Positions 9,162-17,609 of a DNA stretch of 64,000 bases are shown here, piece after piece (within the stretch, counting starts at the first letter, position 1; each line of letters starts with the position of its first letter). The DNA lies in assembly GCF_002113025.1 (NCBI RefSeq), contig NZ_NEJH01000002.1, positions 186,001 to 250,000 of the forward strand, in the 5' to 3' direction. The position numbers were made by a program, and so were the translations under genes. The DNA is from Pseudomonas sp. B28(2017). GTDB lineage: Bacteria; Pseudomonadota; Gammaproteobacteria; Pseudomonadales; Pseudomonadaceae. The notes below the pieces were generated by a model. That model did not search any database and had not been told where the DNA came from. It was given only the letters and a program-made list of their open reading frames with translations.

Positions 9162-9722
9162 ATGTCCACCCCCACAGTCCGCGAACAATTCCTTGTCATC
9201 AGTGCCCTCGGCGCCAACCCCATGGAGCTGACCAACGTCCTGTGCCGCGCCAGCCATGAAAACCGCTGCGCCGTAGTCACCTCCCGCCTGACCCGTCATG
9301 GCGAATGCAGTGCGCTGGTCCTCGAAATCTCCGGTAGCTGGGATGCCCTGGCGCGCCTGGAAGGCAGCCTGCCAGTACTGGCCAAGCGGCATGCGTTCAC
9401 GGTCAACGTGGTGCGCAGCGCCGCCCTGGAAAACCGCCCCCAGGCCCTGCCGTACGTCGCTTATGTCAGCTCGGCCTACCGCTCGGACATCATCAACGAA
9501 CTGTGCCAGTTCTTCATGGACCACAACGTCGAGCTGGAAAACCTGACCTGCGACACCTATCAGGCGCCGCAGACCGGCGGCACCATGCTCAATGCCACAT
9601 TCACCGTGACCTTGCCGCCCGGCGTGCAGATCAGCTGGCTGCGCGATCAGTTCCTGGATTTTGCCGATGCGCTGAACCTGGATGCCCTGATCGAACCCTG
9701 GCGCCCACAGAACCCAATGTAA
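9162..9722 (+). CDS. gcvR: Glycine cleavage system transcriptional repressor (ACT domain)
   Basis: A 186-residue protein made of two ACT-type regulatory domains (about residues 9-90 and 95-175) and no DNA-binding domain, matching the GcvR family. In E. coli GcvR binds GcvA and holds the glycine cleavage genes repressed when glycine is low. The start has AGGA eight bases upstream. It is divergent from dapA, and bcp follows ten bases after its stop, an arrangement shared with other pseudomonads and E. coli. Confidence 0.93.
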   Translation: MSTPTVREQFLVISALGANPMELTNVLCRASHENRCAVVTSRLTRHGECSALVLEISGSWDALARLEGSLPVLAKRHAFTVNVVRSAALENRPQALPYVAYVSSAYRSDIINELCQFFMDHNVELENLTCDTYQAPQTGGTMLNATFTVTLPPGVQISWLRDQFLDFADALNLDALIEPWRPQNPM

Positions 9723-9732
9723 GGAAGCTTTC

Positions 9733-10206
9733 ATGGCCGTTGCCATCGACCAACCGGTTGCCGATTTCGAAGCCCCCGCCACCAGCGGGCAGACCATCAG
9801 CCTCGCCGGCCTGAAAGGCAAACAGGTGGTGATCTACTTCTACCCCAAGGACAGTACGCCGGGCTGCACGACCGAGGGGCAAGGCTTTCGTGATCAATAC
9901 GCTGCGTTCAAGGCCGCCAATACCGAAGTGTTCGGCGTGTCTCGCGACAGCCTGAAATCCCACGAGAACTTCAAGTGCAAGCAGGAATTCCCCTTTGAGC
10001 TGATCAGCGACAAGGACGAAGCCATCTGCCAGCTGTTCGACGTGATCAAGCTGAAAAAGCTCTACGGCAAGGAATACATGGGCGTGGATCGCAGCACGTT
10101 CCTGATCGACGCCAATGGCGTGTTGCGCCAGGAATGGCGCGGCGTGAAGGTGCCGGGGCATGTCGATGCGGTATTGGCGGCTGCTCAGGCTCTGAATAAG
10201 GCCTGA
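9733..10206 (+). CDS. bcp: Thioredoxin-dependent thiol peroxidase (peroxiredoxin Bcp/PrxQ)
   Basis: A 157-residue AhpC/TSA-fold peroxiredoxin that reduces hydrogen and organic peroxides in the cytoplasm. The peroxidatic Cys is C45 in PKDSTPGCTTEG. The resolving Cys found five residues later in E. coli Bcp is absent (Gln/Gly there), so this is a 1-Cys-type member or uses another of its cysteines. It is probably cotranscribed with gcvR (ten-base gap) and is followed by a REPIN. Confidence 0.95.
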   Translation: MAVAIDQPVADFEAPATSGQTISLAGLKGKQVVIYFYPKDSTPGCTTEGQGFRDQYAAFKAANTEVFGVSRDSLKSHENFKCKQEFPFELISDKDEAICQLFDVIKLKKLYGKEYMGVDRSTFLIDANGVLRQEWRGVKVPGHVDAVLAAAQALNKA

Positions 10207-10230
10207 TTTCCGGGCGTTCTTTCGGACACT

Positions 10231-10298
10231 TTCGCGAGCAGGCTCGCTCCCACATTGGTTTTGTGTTCAATCCCGTGGGAGCGAGCCCGCTCGCGAAG
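10231..10298. repeat. REPIN (paired inverted REP elements)
   Basis: Two REP elements in inverted order, TTCGCGAGCAGGCTCGCTCC and its complement GGAGCGAGCCCGCTCGCGAA, are separated by about 25 bases. This is the common extragenic repeat of the P. fluorescens group. It lies between the 3' ends of convergent bcp and the AI-2E-type permease gene. Confidence 0.92.
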
Positions 10299-10334
10299 GG
10301 GCCATCAACCCCACTGAACAATCAAGCCTGACCG

Positions 10335-11405
10335 TTAAAGCAGCGGCGCCACCACCGGCTCCTTGCGCGGCCAGGCGTCCAGCACAGCCTTGAACAGCGT
10401 CGCCAGGGGAATCGCAAAGAATACCCCCCAGAAGCCCCACAACCCGCCAAACAGCAGCACCGCGCAAATGATCGCCACCGGGTGCAGGTTGACCGCCTCC
10501 GAGAACAGCAATGGCACCAGCACGTTGCCATCCAGCGTCTGGATGATCCCGTAAACCGCCATCAAGTAAATGAACTGATCGCTCCAGCCCCACTGGAACA
10601 GCGCAATCAGAAACACGGGCACCGTCACCACCACGGCGCCGACATAAGGCACCACCACCGAAATCCCCACCAGCAGTGCCAGCAACGCCGCATAGTTGAG
10701 CTCGAGAACAACAAAAGCGATGTAGGTCACGCCACCGCAAATGAAGATTTCGATGACCTTGCCGCGAATGTAGTTGGCGATCTGCCGGTTCATGTCATGC
10801 GCGACCCGGGTGATCAACGCCCGCTCACGGGGCAGGTAACCACGCACCCATTGGCCGATCATAGCCCGATCCTTGAGGAAGAAAAACACCAGGATCGGCA
10901 CCAGCACCAGGTAGATCATGATGTTCACAAGCAATGGCAGGCTCGACAGCGAGAACGTCAGTGCCCACTGACCAAACTTGCCGATTTCACCCCGCGCCAC
11001 TTCGATGGCCCGCAACACTTGCTCATCGGATACCAGGTGCGGATAGCGTTCGGGCAGCAGCAGTAACAGCGACTGCCACTTGGCAAGCATGCCGGGTAAC
11101 TCATTGAACAACGTAATCAACTGATGCCACAGCAACGGCACGACAACCACGATAAATACCAGCAACAACCCCATGAATAACGCAAAGACCAGCCCCACTG
11201 CGGCCCAACCCGGCACGCGCAGGCGCTCGAGAGCCACCACCAGCCCCTGCATCAGGTACGCCAGCACCATCCCGGCGAGCACCGGCGCCAGCATACCACC
11301 CAGGGTCAGCACGGCGGTGAACGCCAGAAACAGCAGGACAGCCAGCACCACCGCCTCTTCATCGGAGAAATAGCGCTGAATCCAGTCGCGTAACACTTTG
11401 AACAT
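10335..11405 (-). CDS. AI-2E family (PerM-like) permease
   Basis: A 356-residue inner-membrane protein of the AI-2E/PerM transporter family with about seven to eight helices and the long loop at about residues 60-150 typical of the family. The C-terminal region has the conserved VPYVGAVVV and GNVLVPLLF elements. I chose ATG 11405, preceded by AAGGA, over the TTG one codon earlier. Members transport or export small molecules or ions; the substrate is unknown here. It follows a TusA-like gene by 31 bases on the same strand. Confidence 0.9.
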   Translation of the reverse strand: MFKVLRDWIQRYFSDEEAVVLAVLLFLAFTAVLTLGGMLAPVLAGMVLAYLMQGLVVALERLRVPGWAAVGLVFALFMGLLLVFIVVVVPLLWHQLITLFNELPGMLAKWQSLLLLLPERYPHLVSDEQVLRAIEVARGEIGKFGQWALTFSLSSLPLLVNIMIYLVLVPILVFFFLKDRAMIGQWVRGYLPRERALITRVAHDMNRQIANYIRGKVIEIFICGGVTYIAFVVLELNYAALLALLVGISVVVPYVGAVVVTVPVFLIALFQWGWSDQFIYLMAVYGIIQTLDGNVLVPLLFSEAVNLHPVAIICAVLLFGGLWGFWGVFFAIPLATLFKAVLDAWPRKEPVVAPLL

Positions 11406-11436
11406 CAATAATCCTTAGGGGTAAACGCAGCCGATT

Positions 11437-11676
11437 TCAGGCTTTTTTCAACCAGTAGCGGTAAACACCCGCGTCATCTTCTTCACGAAGCAGGGTATGA
11501 CCGGCCAATCGGGCAAAGGTGCGAAAGTCGCGTTGCGAACCTGCATCAGTGGCGATGACCTTGAGTACCGCACCACTGACCATCCGGTTAAGTTCCATCT
11601 TGGCCTTGAGCAACGGCAACGGGCAATTCAGGCCACTGGCGTCCAGTTCAACGTCATGGGCTACAGCGTCGGTCAT
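11437..11676 (-). CDS. TusA-like sulfur carrier protein
   Basis: A 79-residue protein of the TusA/YeeD family. The invariant Cys18 lies in the LNCPLPLLKAK motif that carries a persulfide, followed by the beta-alpha-beta sulfur-carrier fold. It resembles P. aeruginosa PA1006, which has been linked to molybdenum cofactor supply. It occupies the same place, between the permease and bepA. It is the first gene of the two-gene leftward unit and diverges from bepA across 98 bases. Confidence 0.9.
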   Translation of the reverse strand: MTDAVAHDVELDASGLNCPLPLLKAKMELNRMVSGAVLKVIATDAGSQRDFRTFARLAGHTLLREEDDAGVYRYWLKKA

Positions 11677-11774
11677 TGCATCACTCCGGGTCAGGTGGTT
11701 GAGCTGCCTAGAATATCTGGTCGCAACGCCGGTGTCCGGCTACAGTAAGGTCTTTGTCGACTAAGGCTTTGTGC

Positions 11775-13208
11775 ATGACATTTTTGCGCCCTACCCTGCT
11801 GACGCTCGCTTGCCTGCTCGCCTCACCAGGCTTCGCCGACGACCTGCCGTCACTCGGCGACGCCAGTTCTGCCATTGTCTCACCTCAACAGGAATACCAG
11901 CTCGGCCGTGCCTGGCTGGCAATGTTGCGCAGCCAGGTTTCGCAGCTCAACGATCCGCAACTCAAGGATTACGTGGAGTCCAGTGTTTACCGACTGGTGG
12001 AGACCAGCCAGGTCACTGACCGGCGCCTGGAGTTCATCCTGATCAACAGCCCGCAGCTCAACGCCTTTGCGGCGCCGGGCGGGATCGTCGGGGTCAACGG
12101 CGGCCTGTTCCTCAATGCCCAGACCGAAGGCGAGTATGCCTCGGTACTGGCGCACGAACTGGCTCACTTGTCGCAGCGCCACTTTGCCCGGGGCGTCGAA
12201 GCACAGAAACGCATGCAAGTACCGATGATGGCTGCATTGCTGGCCGGTATCGTGGTTGCAGCCGCGGGCGCCGGTGACGCCGGGATCGCGGCGATTGCCG
12301 GCACACAGGCAGCAGCTATTCAGGAACAACGGCGATTCTCCCGCCAGAACGAACAGGAAGCCGACCGCATCGGCATTCTCAACCTGGAAAAGGCCGGTTA
12401 TGACCCCCGGTCGATGCCCACCATGTTCGAACGCCTGATGCGTCAGTACCGCTACGATGCCAAGCCACCGGAATTCCTGCTGACTCACCCGGTCACCGAA
12501 TCGCGTATCGCCGACACCCGCAACCGTGCCGAACAGGCACCACAGGGCGGTATCGAAGACAGCATGCGCTATCAACTGATCCGCGCGCGTGTCCAGTTGA
12601 TCTATGAAGAAACCCCGGGGCTCGGCGCCAAGCGCTTCCGCGCCCAGCTTGACGAGAACCCGAAAAACGACGTGGCGCGCTACGGCCTGGCGATCGCCCA
12701 GATCAAGGGCGGTCAACTGAACGAAGCGCGGGAAAACCTCAAGCAGCTGCTGGCCAAGGCACCCAACGAAATCATCTACAACCTGGCTCAAGTGGATCTG
12801 GACATCACCAACAATCGCCTGCCCGACGCCCAGTCGCGGGTTGACCGGTTGATAACCCAGTACCCCGGCAACTACCCGCTGAATCAGGTGCGCGTCGACC
12901 TGCTGCTGAAGCAGAACCGCGCCGGGGATGCGGAGAAAGCCCTCGAAGGCCTGCTCAAGTCGCGCCCGGATGACCCGGACGTGTGGTATCAGGTTGCCGA
13001 AACGCGCGGCCTGTCGGGCAATATCATCGGCCTGCATCAGGCTCGTGCCGAGTATTTTGCGCTGGTCGGGGACTACAAACAGGCCATCCAGCAACTGGAC
13101 TTCGCCAAGCGCAAGGCCGGCAGCAACTTCCCGCTCTCTTCACGGATCGACGCGCGGCAACGCGAACTGATGGAACAGGAGCGCATGATCAAGGACATGA
13201 TGGGCTGA
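11775..13208 (+). CDS. bepA: Periplasmic M48 metalloprotease/chaperone BepA
   Basis: A 477-residue periplasmic protein: signal peptide (1-21, ending GFA), M48 protease domain with the zinc motif HELAH at 127-131 and the third-ligand segment NEQEADRIG near 195, then a C-terminal TPR domain (about 270-470). BepA (YfgC) degrades or helps fold LptD and BamA substrates at the outer membrane. I chose ATG 11775 because the upstream in-frame TTG is not needed for the signal peptide. It converges on mucD, with one shared terminator. Confidence 0.94.
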   Translation: MTFLRPTLLTLACLLASPGFADDLPSLGDASSAIVSPQQEYQLGRAWLAMLRSQVSQLNDPQLKDYVESSVYRLVETSQVTDRRLEFILINSPQLNAFAAPGGIVGVNGGLFLNAQTEGEYASVLAHELAHLSQRHFARGVEAQKRMQVPMMAALLAGIVVAAAGAGDAGIAAIAGTQAAAIQEQRRFSRQNEQEADRIGILNLEKAGYDPRSMPTMFERLMRQYRYDAKPPEFLLTHPVTESRIADTRNRAEQAPQGGIEDSMRYQLIRARVQLIYEETPGLGAKRFRAQLDENPKNDVARYGLAIAQIKGGQLNEARENLKQLLAKAPNEIIYNLAQVDLDITNNRLPDAQSRVDRLITQYPGNYPLNQVRVDLLLKQNRAGDAEKALEGLLKSRPDDPDVWYQVAETRGLSGNIIGLHQARAEYFALVGDYKQAIQQLDFAKRKAGSNFPLSSRIDARQRELMEQERMIKDMMG

Positions 13209-13235
13209 CGCCTTCGGAGACAAAAAGTCCGGACA

Positions 13236-13268
13236 TAAAAAAACCGCCTCTTTCGAGGCGGTTTTTTA
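13236..13268. terminator. Bidirectional terminator between bepA and mucD
   Basis: A perfect 8-bp stem ACCGCCTC/GAGGCGGT with a TTTC loop, A-run before and T-run after, lies 28 bases past bepA and 18 bases past mucD. It can end transcription from both sides. Confidence 0.93.
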
Positions 13269-13285
13269 TTCAGCCGACAACCGGG

Positions 13286-14710
13286 TTATTCAGCCAGTTT
13301 GAAGGTGATGAAGCTCGCACGCCCCTGACGCAGTACCCGCATCGACACCGAGCGGTTCTTTGGCAGCGCCTTGGCGATGTCCGCGAACTCCTTGGTGGAA
13401 CCGATGGCCTGGTTGTTCAGGTGGGTAATCACATCACCCGGCTGCAAGCCGATCATGGCGGCAGGACCGTCCTGCACCTCCTTGATCAGCACGCCACCTT
13501 TGAGGTCGTAGGTTTTCTTTTGCTCGTCAGTCAGCTCGACCACGGAAACACCGAGGCGATTGCTGCTGCGCTCGATGCTGGATTTTGGCAGCGCATCCAG
13601 CTCCTTGCCCTCTTCCGGAATCGCGCCGACTGTCAGTTCGACATTCTTGCGCTTGCCGTCACGAATCACTTCCAGATCGGCCTTGGAGCCGGCCTTCAAT
13701 GCGCCAACGAGATGCGGCAGGTCGGCCGACATGACGATTGGCTGACCGTTCATGCTCAGGATCACGTCGCCAACTTGCAGGCCACCCTTGGCAGCCGGGC
13801 CATCATCCTGGATCTGGGCAACCAGCGCACCCGCCGGCTTCTCCAGACCGAACGACTCGGCCAGGTCCTTGCTCACTTCCTGAATCACGACACCCAGCCA
13901 GCCACGGCTGACCTTGCCTCCGGATTTCAGCTGATTGGAAACATCCATGGCCACGTCGATCGGGATTGCAAACGACACCCCCATGAAGCCACCGGAACGG
14001 GTATAGATCTGCGAGTTGATCCCGACCACCTCACCGTTCAGATTGAACAGCGGGCCGCCCGAGTTGCCCGGGTTGATCGGCACGTCGGTCTGGATGAACG
14101 GCACATAGTTTTCGTTCGGCAGGCTGCGACCGACGGCGCTGACGATGCCTTGGGTCACCGTGTGGTCAAAGCCGAATGGCGAGCCGATCGCGACAACCCA
14201 TTGACCGGCCTTCAGGTCCTGGGATTTGCCGAGCTTCAGCACAGGCAGATCCTTGCCTTCGATTTTCAGCAGCGCCACGTCGGAACGTGGGTCGGTACCG
14301 ATCAGCTTGGCTTTCATTTCGCTGCGATCAGCCAGACGAACGAGGATTTCGTCAGCATCGGCGATCACGTGGTTGTTGGTCAGGATGTAGCCATCAGTAG
14401 AGATGATGAAACCCGAGCCCAGGGAAGTTGCCTCACGCTGACGGTCGCGAGGTGAACGCGATTGCGGCGGCATGCCCCGCTCGAAGAATTCGCGCAGCAT
14501 TGGCGGCAAGCCTTCGAGGTCGGGCATTTGCTGGTTGACTTTGCGATCCGGCAGCTTTTGCGTGGTACTGATGTTCACGACCGCAGGCGAGGCCTGTTCG
14601 ACCAGTTGCGTAAAGTCAGGCAATTCGACCGCTTGGGCGGTGACCGCCTGACCGAGCACCAGCACGGTGGCAATTATGGAAAGGTAGGACTTCAAGCGTG
14701 GTATCGACAT
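13286..14710 (-). CDS. mucD: DegP-like periplasmic serine protease MucD
   Basis: A 474-residue HtrA family protease: signal peptide (about 1-26), trypsin-like domain with the triad His114 (NNHVIADAD), Asp144 (SDVALLKI) and Ser217 (GNSGGPL), and two PDZ domains (about 255-350 and 375-470). MucD degrades misfolded envelope proteins and dampens AlgU activation. The start at 14710 has GGGAG upstream; the frame extends 30 codons further but without a signal peptide. It lies 178 bases downstream of mucB, where mucC would be in P. aeruginosa. Confidence 0.96.
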   Translation of the reverse strand: MSIPRLKSYLSIIATVLVLGQAVTAQAVELPDFTQLVEQASPAVVNISTTQKLPDRKVNQQMPDLEGLPPMLREFFERGMPPQSRSPRDRQREATSLGSGFIISTDGYILTNNHVIADADEILVRLADRSEMKAKLIGTDPRSDVALLKIEGKDLPVLKLGKSQDLKAGQWVVAIGSPFGFDHTVTQGIVSAVGRSLPNENYVPFIQTDVPINPGNSGGPLFNLNGEVVGINSQIYTRSGGFMGVSFAIPIDVAMDVSNQLKSGGKVSRGWLGVVIQEVSKDLAESFGLEKPAGALVAQIQDDGPAAKGGLQVGDVILSMNGQPIVMSADLPHLVGALKAGSKADLEVIRDGKRKNVELTVGAIPEEGKELDALPKSSIERSSNRLGVSVVELTDEQKKTYDLKGGVLIKEVQDGPAAMIGLQPGDVITHLNNQAIGSTKEFADIAKALPKNRSVSMRVLRQGRASFITFKLAE

Positions 14711-14888
14711 ACGGCTCCCGTTACGACGAGCATGGTTAAGCGATATGGAGCAAGGAACACCGGGAACAATACGCCGGTATTTTTGTTCCGGGAACAACAA
14801 ACAAGGCCAGAGCCGAGGGGCTCTGACCTATAAGAAATTTAAGGGATTTTTGCAAATTGAAATGCTCACGAAACATTTCGAATTCAGC

Positions 14889-15848
14889 TCACTGCTTGGT
14901 TGCAGCAGCGTCGGTACGCATCGAAAGCGCTATCCGTTCAGCAGTACCGACCGGTATCTCGCCGACGACGGTCACCATCATCTCACCCTGTGCTGTGGTC
15001 AAGCGCCGGGAAACCGCAACGGTCGGCCCCAACTGAGTACGGGTGTCGGTGACTGTTGCGCCATTCAACGGCTCGAGGAATACCGAAAAGCGCGCCAGAC
15101 CATCGTCATACAACAGGCTATTGACCTGGGTTTTAGTCTCCGGATCCTTGCGAGCGGTGCTACTGGTCAGCTCGAAGCCCGGCGGCAACCAGTCGGAACG
15201 CCAGACCTGGGCGGTCTTGACGGCAGAAGCCTTGTCACTTTCAAGGTTGACCGGCTTGCAATCGTTACTGGCCTGCAGGTCGTCTTCGGAAGGAACGTCT
15301 TTAGTATCCAGTTGCGTGAACTGGAAGCGCTCCAGCAACCGCCCCTTGTCGTCCAATAGCAAAGACTTCAGAGGCAGGCCGGTTTCCTTATCCAGATGCA
15401 GTTCAAAACCGTAGCGGTGTTGATCGCGGGGTGTAAGCGATACGATCACCGCCGAACGGCCGGCGACACGCGACTTGCCGACGACAGCAAGGTCATACCA
15501 ATTCTTGAGCTTTTGAGGATCGAGTGCACGGGCAGCCGAGTTGGGGGAGTCCCCAAGCCCTGCTATCAGTGTGCCGCTGACGCATTGAGTATGCCCATCA
15601 ATGCGCACGACTTCCTGAGCGGAACCGTCGAGCTGGATCAATCGCTCGCGGACCTTTCCATCCTGGACACGGTGCCAGATGTTATGGGTAGAAAAACTAC
15701 CGTTACGCTCGTAGACGAAAGTACCCTGAAAGCTCTGCTGTTGCTCTGCCTGGCCCAGGCGTGTCAACCAGTCCTGGGCATCATCGGCATGGGCTGGAAC
15801 GATGAACCAGCCGCTGAGCAGAAGCGAAAGTAGAGGTATGGCGCGCAT
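14889..15848 (-). CDS. mucB: Sigma factor regulatory protein MucB (RseB)
   Basis: A 319-residue periplasmic protein with a signal peptide ending HADD (about residue 21), a LolA-like N-terminal domain and a smaller C-terminal domain, as in RseB/MucB. It binds the periplasmic part of MucA and shields it from proteolysis, keeping AlgU inactive until lipids or misfolded porins displace it. The gene begins eight bases after mucA, which implies one transcript. Confidence 0.96.
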   Translation of the reverse strand: MRAIPLLSLLLSGWFIVPAHADDAQDWLTRLGQAEQQQSFQGTFVYERNGSFSTHNIWHRVQDGKVRERLIQLDGSAQEVVRIDGHTQCVSGTLIAGLGDSPNSAARALDPQKLKNWYDLAVVGKSRVAGRSAVIVSLTPRDQHRYGFELHLDKETGLPLKSLLLDDKGRLLERFQFTQLDTKDVPSEDDLQASNDCKPVNLESDKASAVKTAQVWRSDWLPPGFELTSSTARKDPETKTQVNSLLYDDGLARFSVFLEPLNGATVTDTRTQLGPTVAVSRRLTTAQGEMMVTVVGEIPVGTAERIALSMRTDAAATKQ

Positions 15849-15856
15849 GATCCTCC

Positions 15857-16444
15857 TTAACGGTTTTCCAGGCTTGCGGCACGAGCGTAAGGCAGAGCGC
15901 TCTCAGTGCCTTTCAGTGCAGCCTGTTGTGCATGTTGGCGCAAGTAACCTGGCAGACGCTGATCGTGCCAGCCTGGCTGACCTTGCAAAACGCCGCTGGC
16001 CATTGGGCCGGTGGCTTCCGAACTCTCATTGTAGCCTGCCAGGACAGCAGGGCCTTTTACTTGAGGAACGGCCAGCGCGGGTTGACTGGATTGCTGGGCC
16101 AGTTCGACACCGGCGATCTCATCCTGGTTGTACAGACGCACACCGGCCAGCACCGCCAGGGTCACAGAAGCTGCGACCGCCAGACGACCCAGGCTGCGCC
16201 ATGGACCACGGGAAGGTTTTGCCGGTACGGCTTCGTCAGTCAGGGCAGCAGAAACAGCCGCAGCGATGTCCAGACGTGGAAGCAGCAGATCCTTGTGCAT
16301 CACTGCCCGAGCGATCTGATAACGAGCCCAGGTATCACGGGTTTCAACATCGTCACAGGCATTCAATACCCGACGCAATTCCAATTCGTCCGCTTCGTTA
16401 TCCATCACTGCGGACAGCGATTCCTGCAGGGCTTCACGACTCAT
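15857..16444 (-). CDS. mucA: Anti-sigma factor MucA
   Basis: A 195-residue inner-membrane anti-sigma factor. The cytoplasmic N-terminus (1-80) starts MSREALQESLSAVMDNEADE and should bind AlgU; one membrane helix covers about residues 84-105; the rest is periplasmic and binds MucB. The reading frame is intact with no early stop, so there is no sign of the truncations that give mucoid strains. It sits 31 bases after algU. Confidence 0.96.
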   Translation of the reverse strand: MSREALQESLSAVMDNEADELELRRVLNACDDVETRDTWARYQIARAVMHKDLLLPRLDIAAAVSAALTDEAVPAKPSRGPWRSLGRLAVAASVTLAVLAGVRLYNQDEIAGVELAQQSSQPALAVPQVKGPAVLAGYNESSEATGPMASGVLQGQPGWHDQRLPGYLRQHAQQAALKGTESALPYARAASLENR

Positions 16445-16475
16445 GGCGTTCCTCTCTTGGCTGTCGCCGCTGTCT

Positions 16476-17057
16476 TTAGTTTTCCTGCAACAACGGCTGC
16501 AGGGCTTTGTCGATGGCCTCCCGGGCGCGGAAGATCCGGGAGCGCACGGTGCCTACCGGACATTGCATGACGCTCGCAATGTCCTCGTAACTCAGACCAT
16601 CAAACTCACGTAAAGTTAGAGCCGTACGTAAATCTTCCGGCAGTTGCTGAATGGTTCGATGGACGGTGCCTTCGATCTCATCCCGCAGCAAAGCCCGTTC
16701 TGGCGACTCGAGATCCTTGAGGCCGTGATCGCCATCGTAGAACTCTGCATCCTCGGAACTGACATCGCTATCCGGCGGCCGACGGCCGCGTGAAACCAGA
16801 TAGTTTTTCGCCGTGTTGATGGCGATGCGGTAAAGCCACGTATAAAACGCGCTGTCTCCGCGAAAATTTCCAAGTGCACGGTACGCCTTGATAAAGGCTT
16901 CTTGTGCCACATCCTGGGCTTCATGGGTGTCGTGCACGAAACGCACGATCAACCCGAGAATTTTGTGCTGGTATTTCAGCACTAGCAGATCGAAAGCACG
17001 CTTGTCGCCGCGCTGAACGCGTTCGACCAGTTGCTGATCCTCTTCCTGGGTTAGCAT
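16476..17057 (-). CDS. algU: RNA polymerase ECF sigma factor AlgU (sigma-22/RpoE)
   Basis: A 193-residue ECF sigma factor with region 2 (about 20-90, DVAQEAFIKAYRALGNFRGD) and region 4 (about 130-185, LSYEDIASVMQCPVGTVRSRIFRAREA), nearly identical in layout to P. aeruginosa AlgU. It drives alginate, osmotic and envelope-stress genes. The start MLTQEEDQQL has GAGGAG nine bases upstream. It heads the algU-mucA-mucB-mucD operon and has an AlgU-type promoter about 60-86 bases upstream of the start. Confidence 0.97.
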   Translation of the reverse strand: MLTQEEDQQLVERVQRGDKRAFDLLVLKYQHKILGLIVRFVHDTHEAQDVAQEAFIKAYRALGNFRGDSAFYTWLYRIAINTAKNYLVSRGRRPPDSDVSSEDAEFYDGDHGLKDLESPERALLRDEIEGTVHRTIQQLPEDLRTALTLREFDGLSYEDIASVMQCPVGTVRSRIFRAREAIDKALQPLLQEN

Positions 17058-17609
17058 GAACACTCCTCGATGAGCTCGGAGGAGGCTTGCAGAACCAAAC
17101 GACCAGACTTGCAAACATAGACTCGGGCTTTTCGCAAAAGTTCTCCCCCTCCAGGCAAGTTTCCTGCGGGCTCTGATTTGGCACGCACGAAAAGCGCAGC
17201 GCGAGTTGACCCGGCTGCGCGAATAATCTTGTCATCGGATTCTTCGGCAAGGATCGAACCGCAATTCCTCACTGAAGCCGACACTGTCCCTTGTTTCAGG
17301 CAACCGTCTATTGATCTTGGCCCTTTGGCAAAAGTTCCAAATATTTATAGCTGCGCCGAACCGACATTGTGCAACCGTGAAGCGAAAATGACTGTTAAAT
17401 CGGCGATACAGTCACTCTCGCGCCCAACGGGCAGAAAAACATCCGACGAAGCGAGCGATGTTTTGCGTCACAGTAGTTTCACAATGCCATGCTGGCTCGG
17501 GTATTGTGCCGCTCCCCCCCTCTATATACTAGTGGGCAGTGCGGCCGACTCGACTCACCAGTCCGGCTGCGCCACCCCCGACCCGGGTCGCTTTGAGCGG
17601 AATCCTGAA
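17058..17609. other. Divergent promoter region of algU and nadB
   Basis: A 552-base gap between algU and nadB. It holds the AlgU-type promoter at 17117-17143. A second GAACTT on the minus strand (17332-17337) is followed at the right spacing only by a poor -10 (TCAAT). The frame of nadB remains open far upstream, but nothing in it resembles a protein domain. Confidence 0.6.
17117..17143 (-). promoter_or_regulatory. AlgU-type (sigma-E-like) promoter of algU
   Basis: On the minus strand GAACTT (17138-17143) is followed after 16 bases by TCTAT (17117-17121), close to the AlgU consensus GAACTT-N16/17-TCTGA. It points towards algU, 60 bases from the ATG, and fits the known autoregulation of algU in pseudomonads. 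Confidence 0.75.

Noticed and set aside
12983..14455. Long + strand frame covering the mucD region and the bepA end
   Set aside because: It lies opposite the catalytic triad region of mucD and crosses a strong terminator. No family matches.
17310..17337. A second AlgU promoter upstream of algU
   Set aside because: The -35 GAACTT is perfect, but the -10 at the allowed spacing is TCAAT or ATCAA, a poor match. Kept as a note only.
17178..17609. N-terminal extension of nadB in the open upstream frame
   Set aside because: Family members begin at [19 protein letters not shown] sequences. The extension has no domain and overlaps the algU promoter region.
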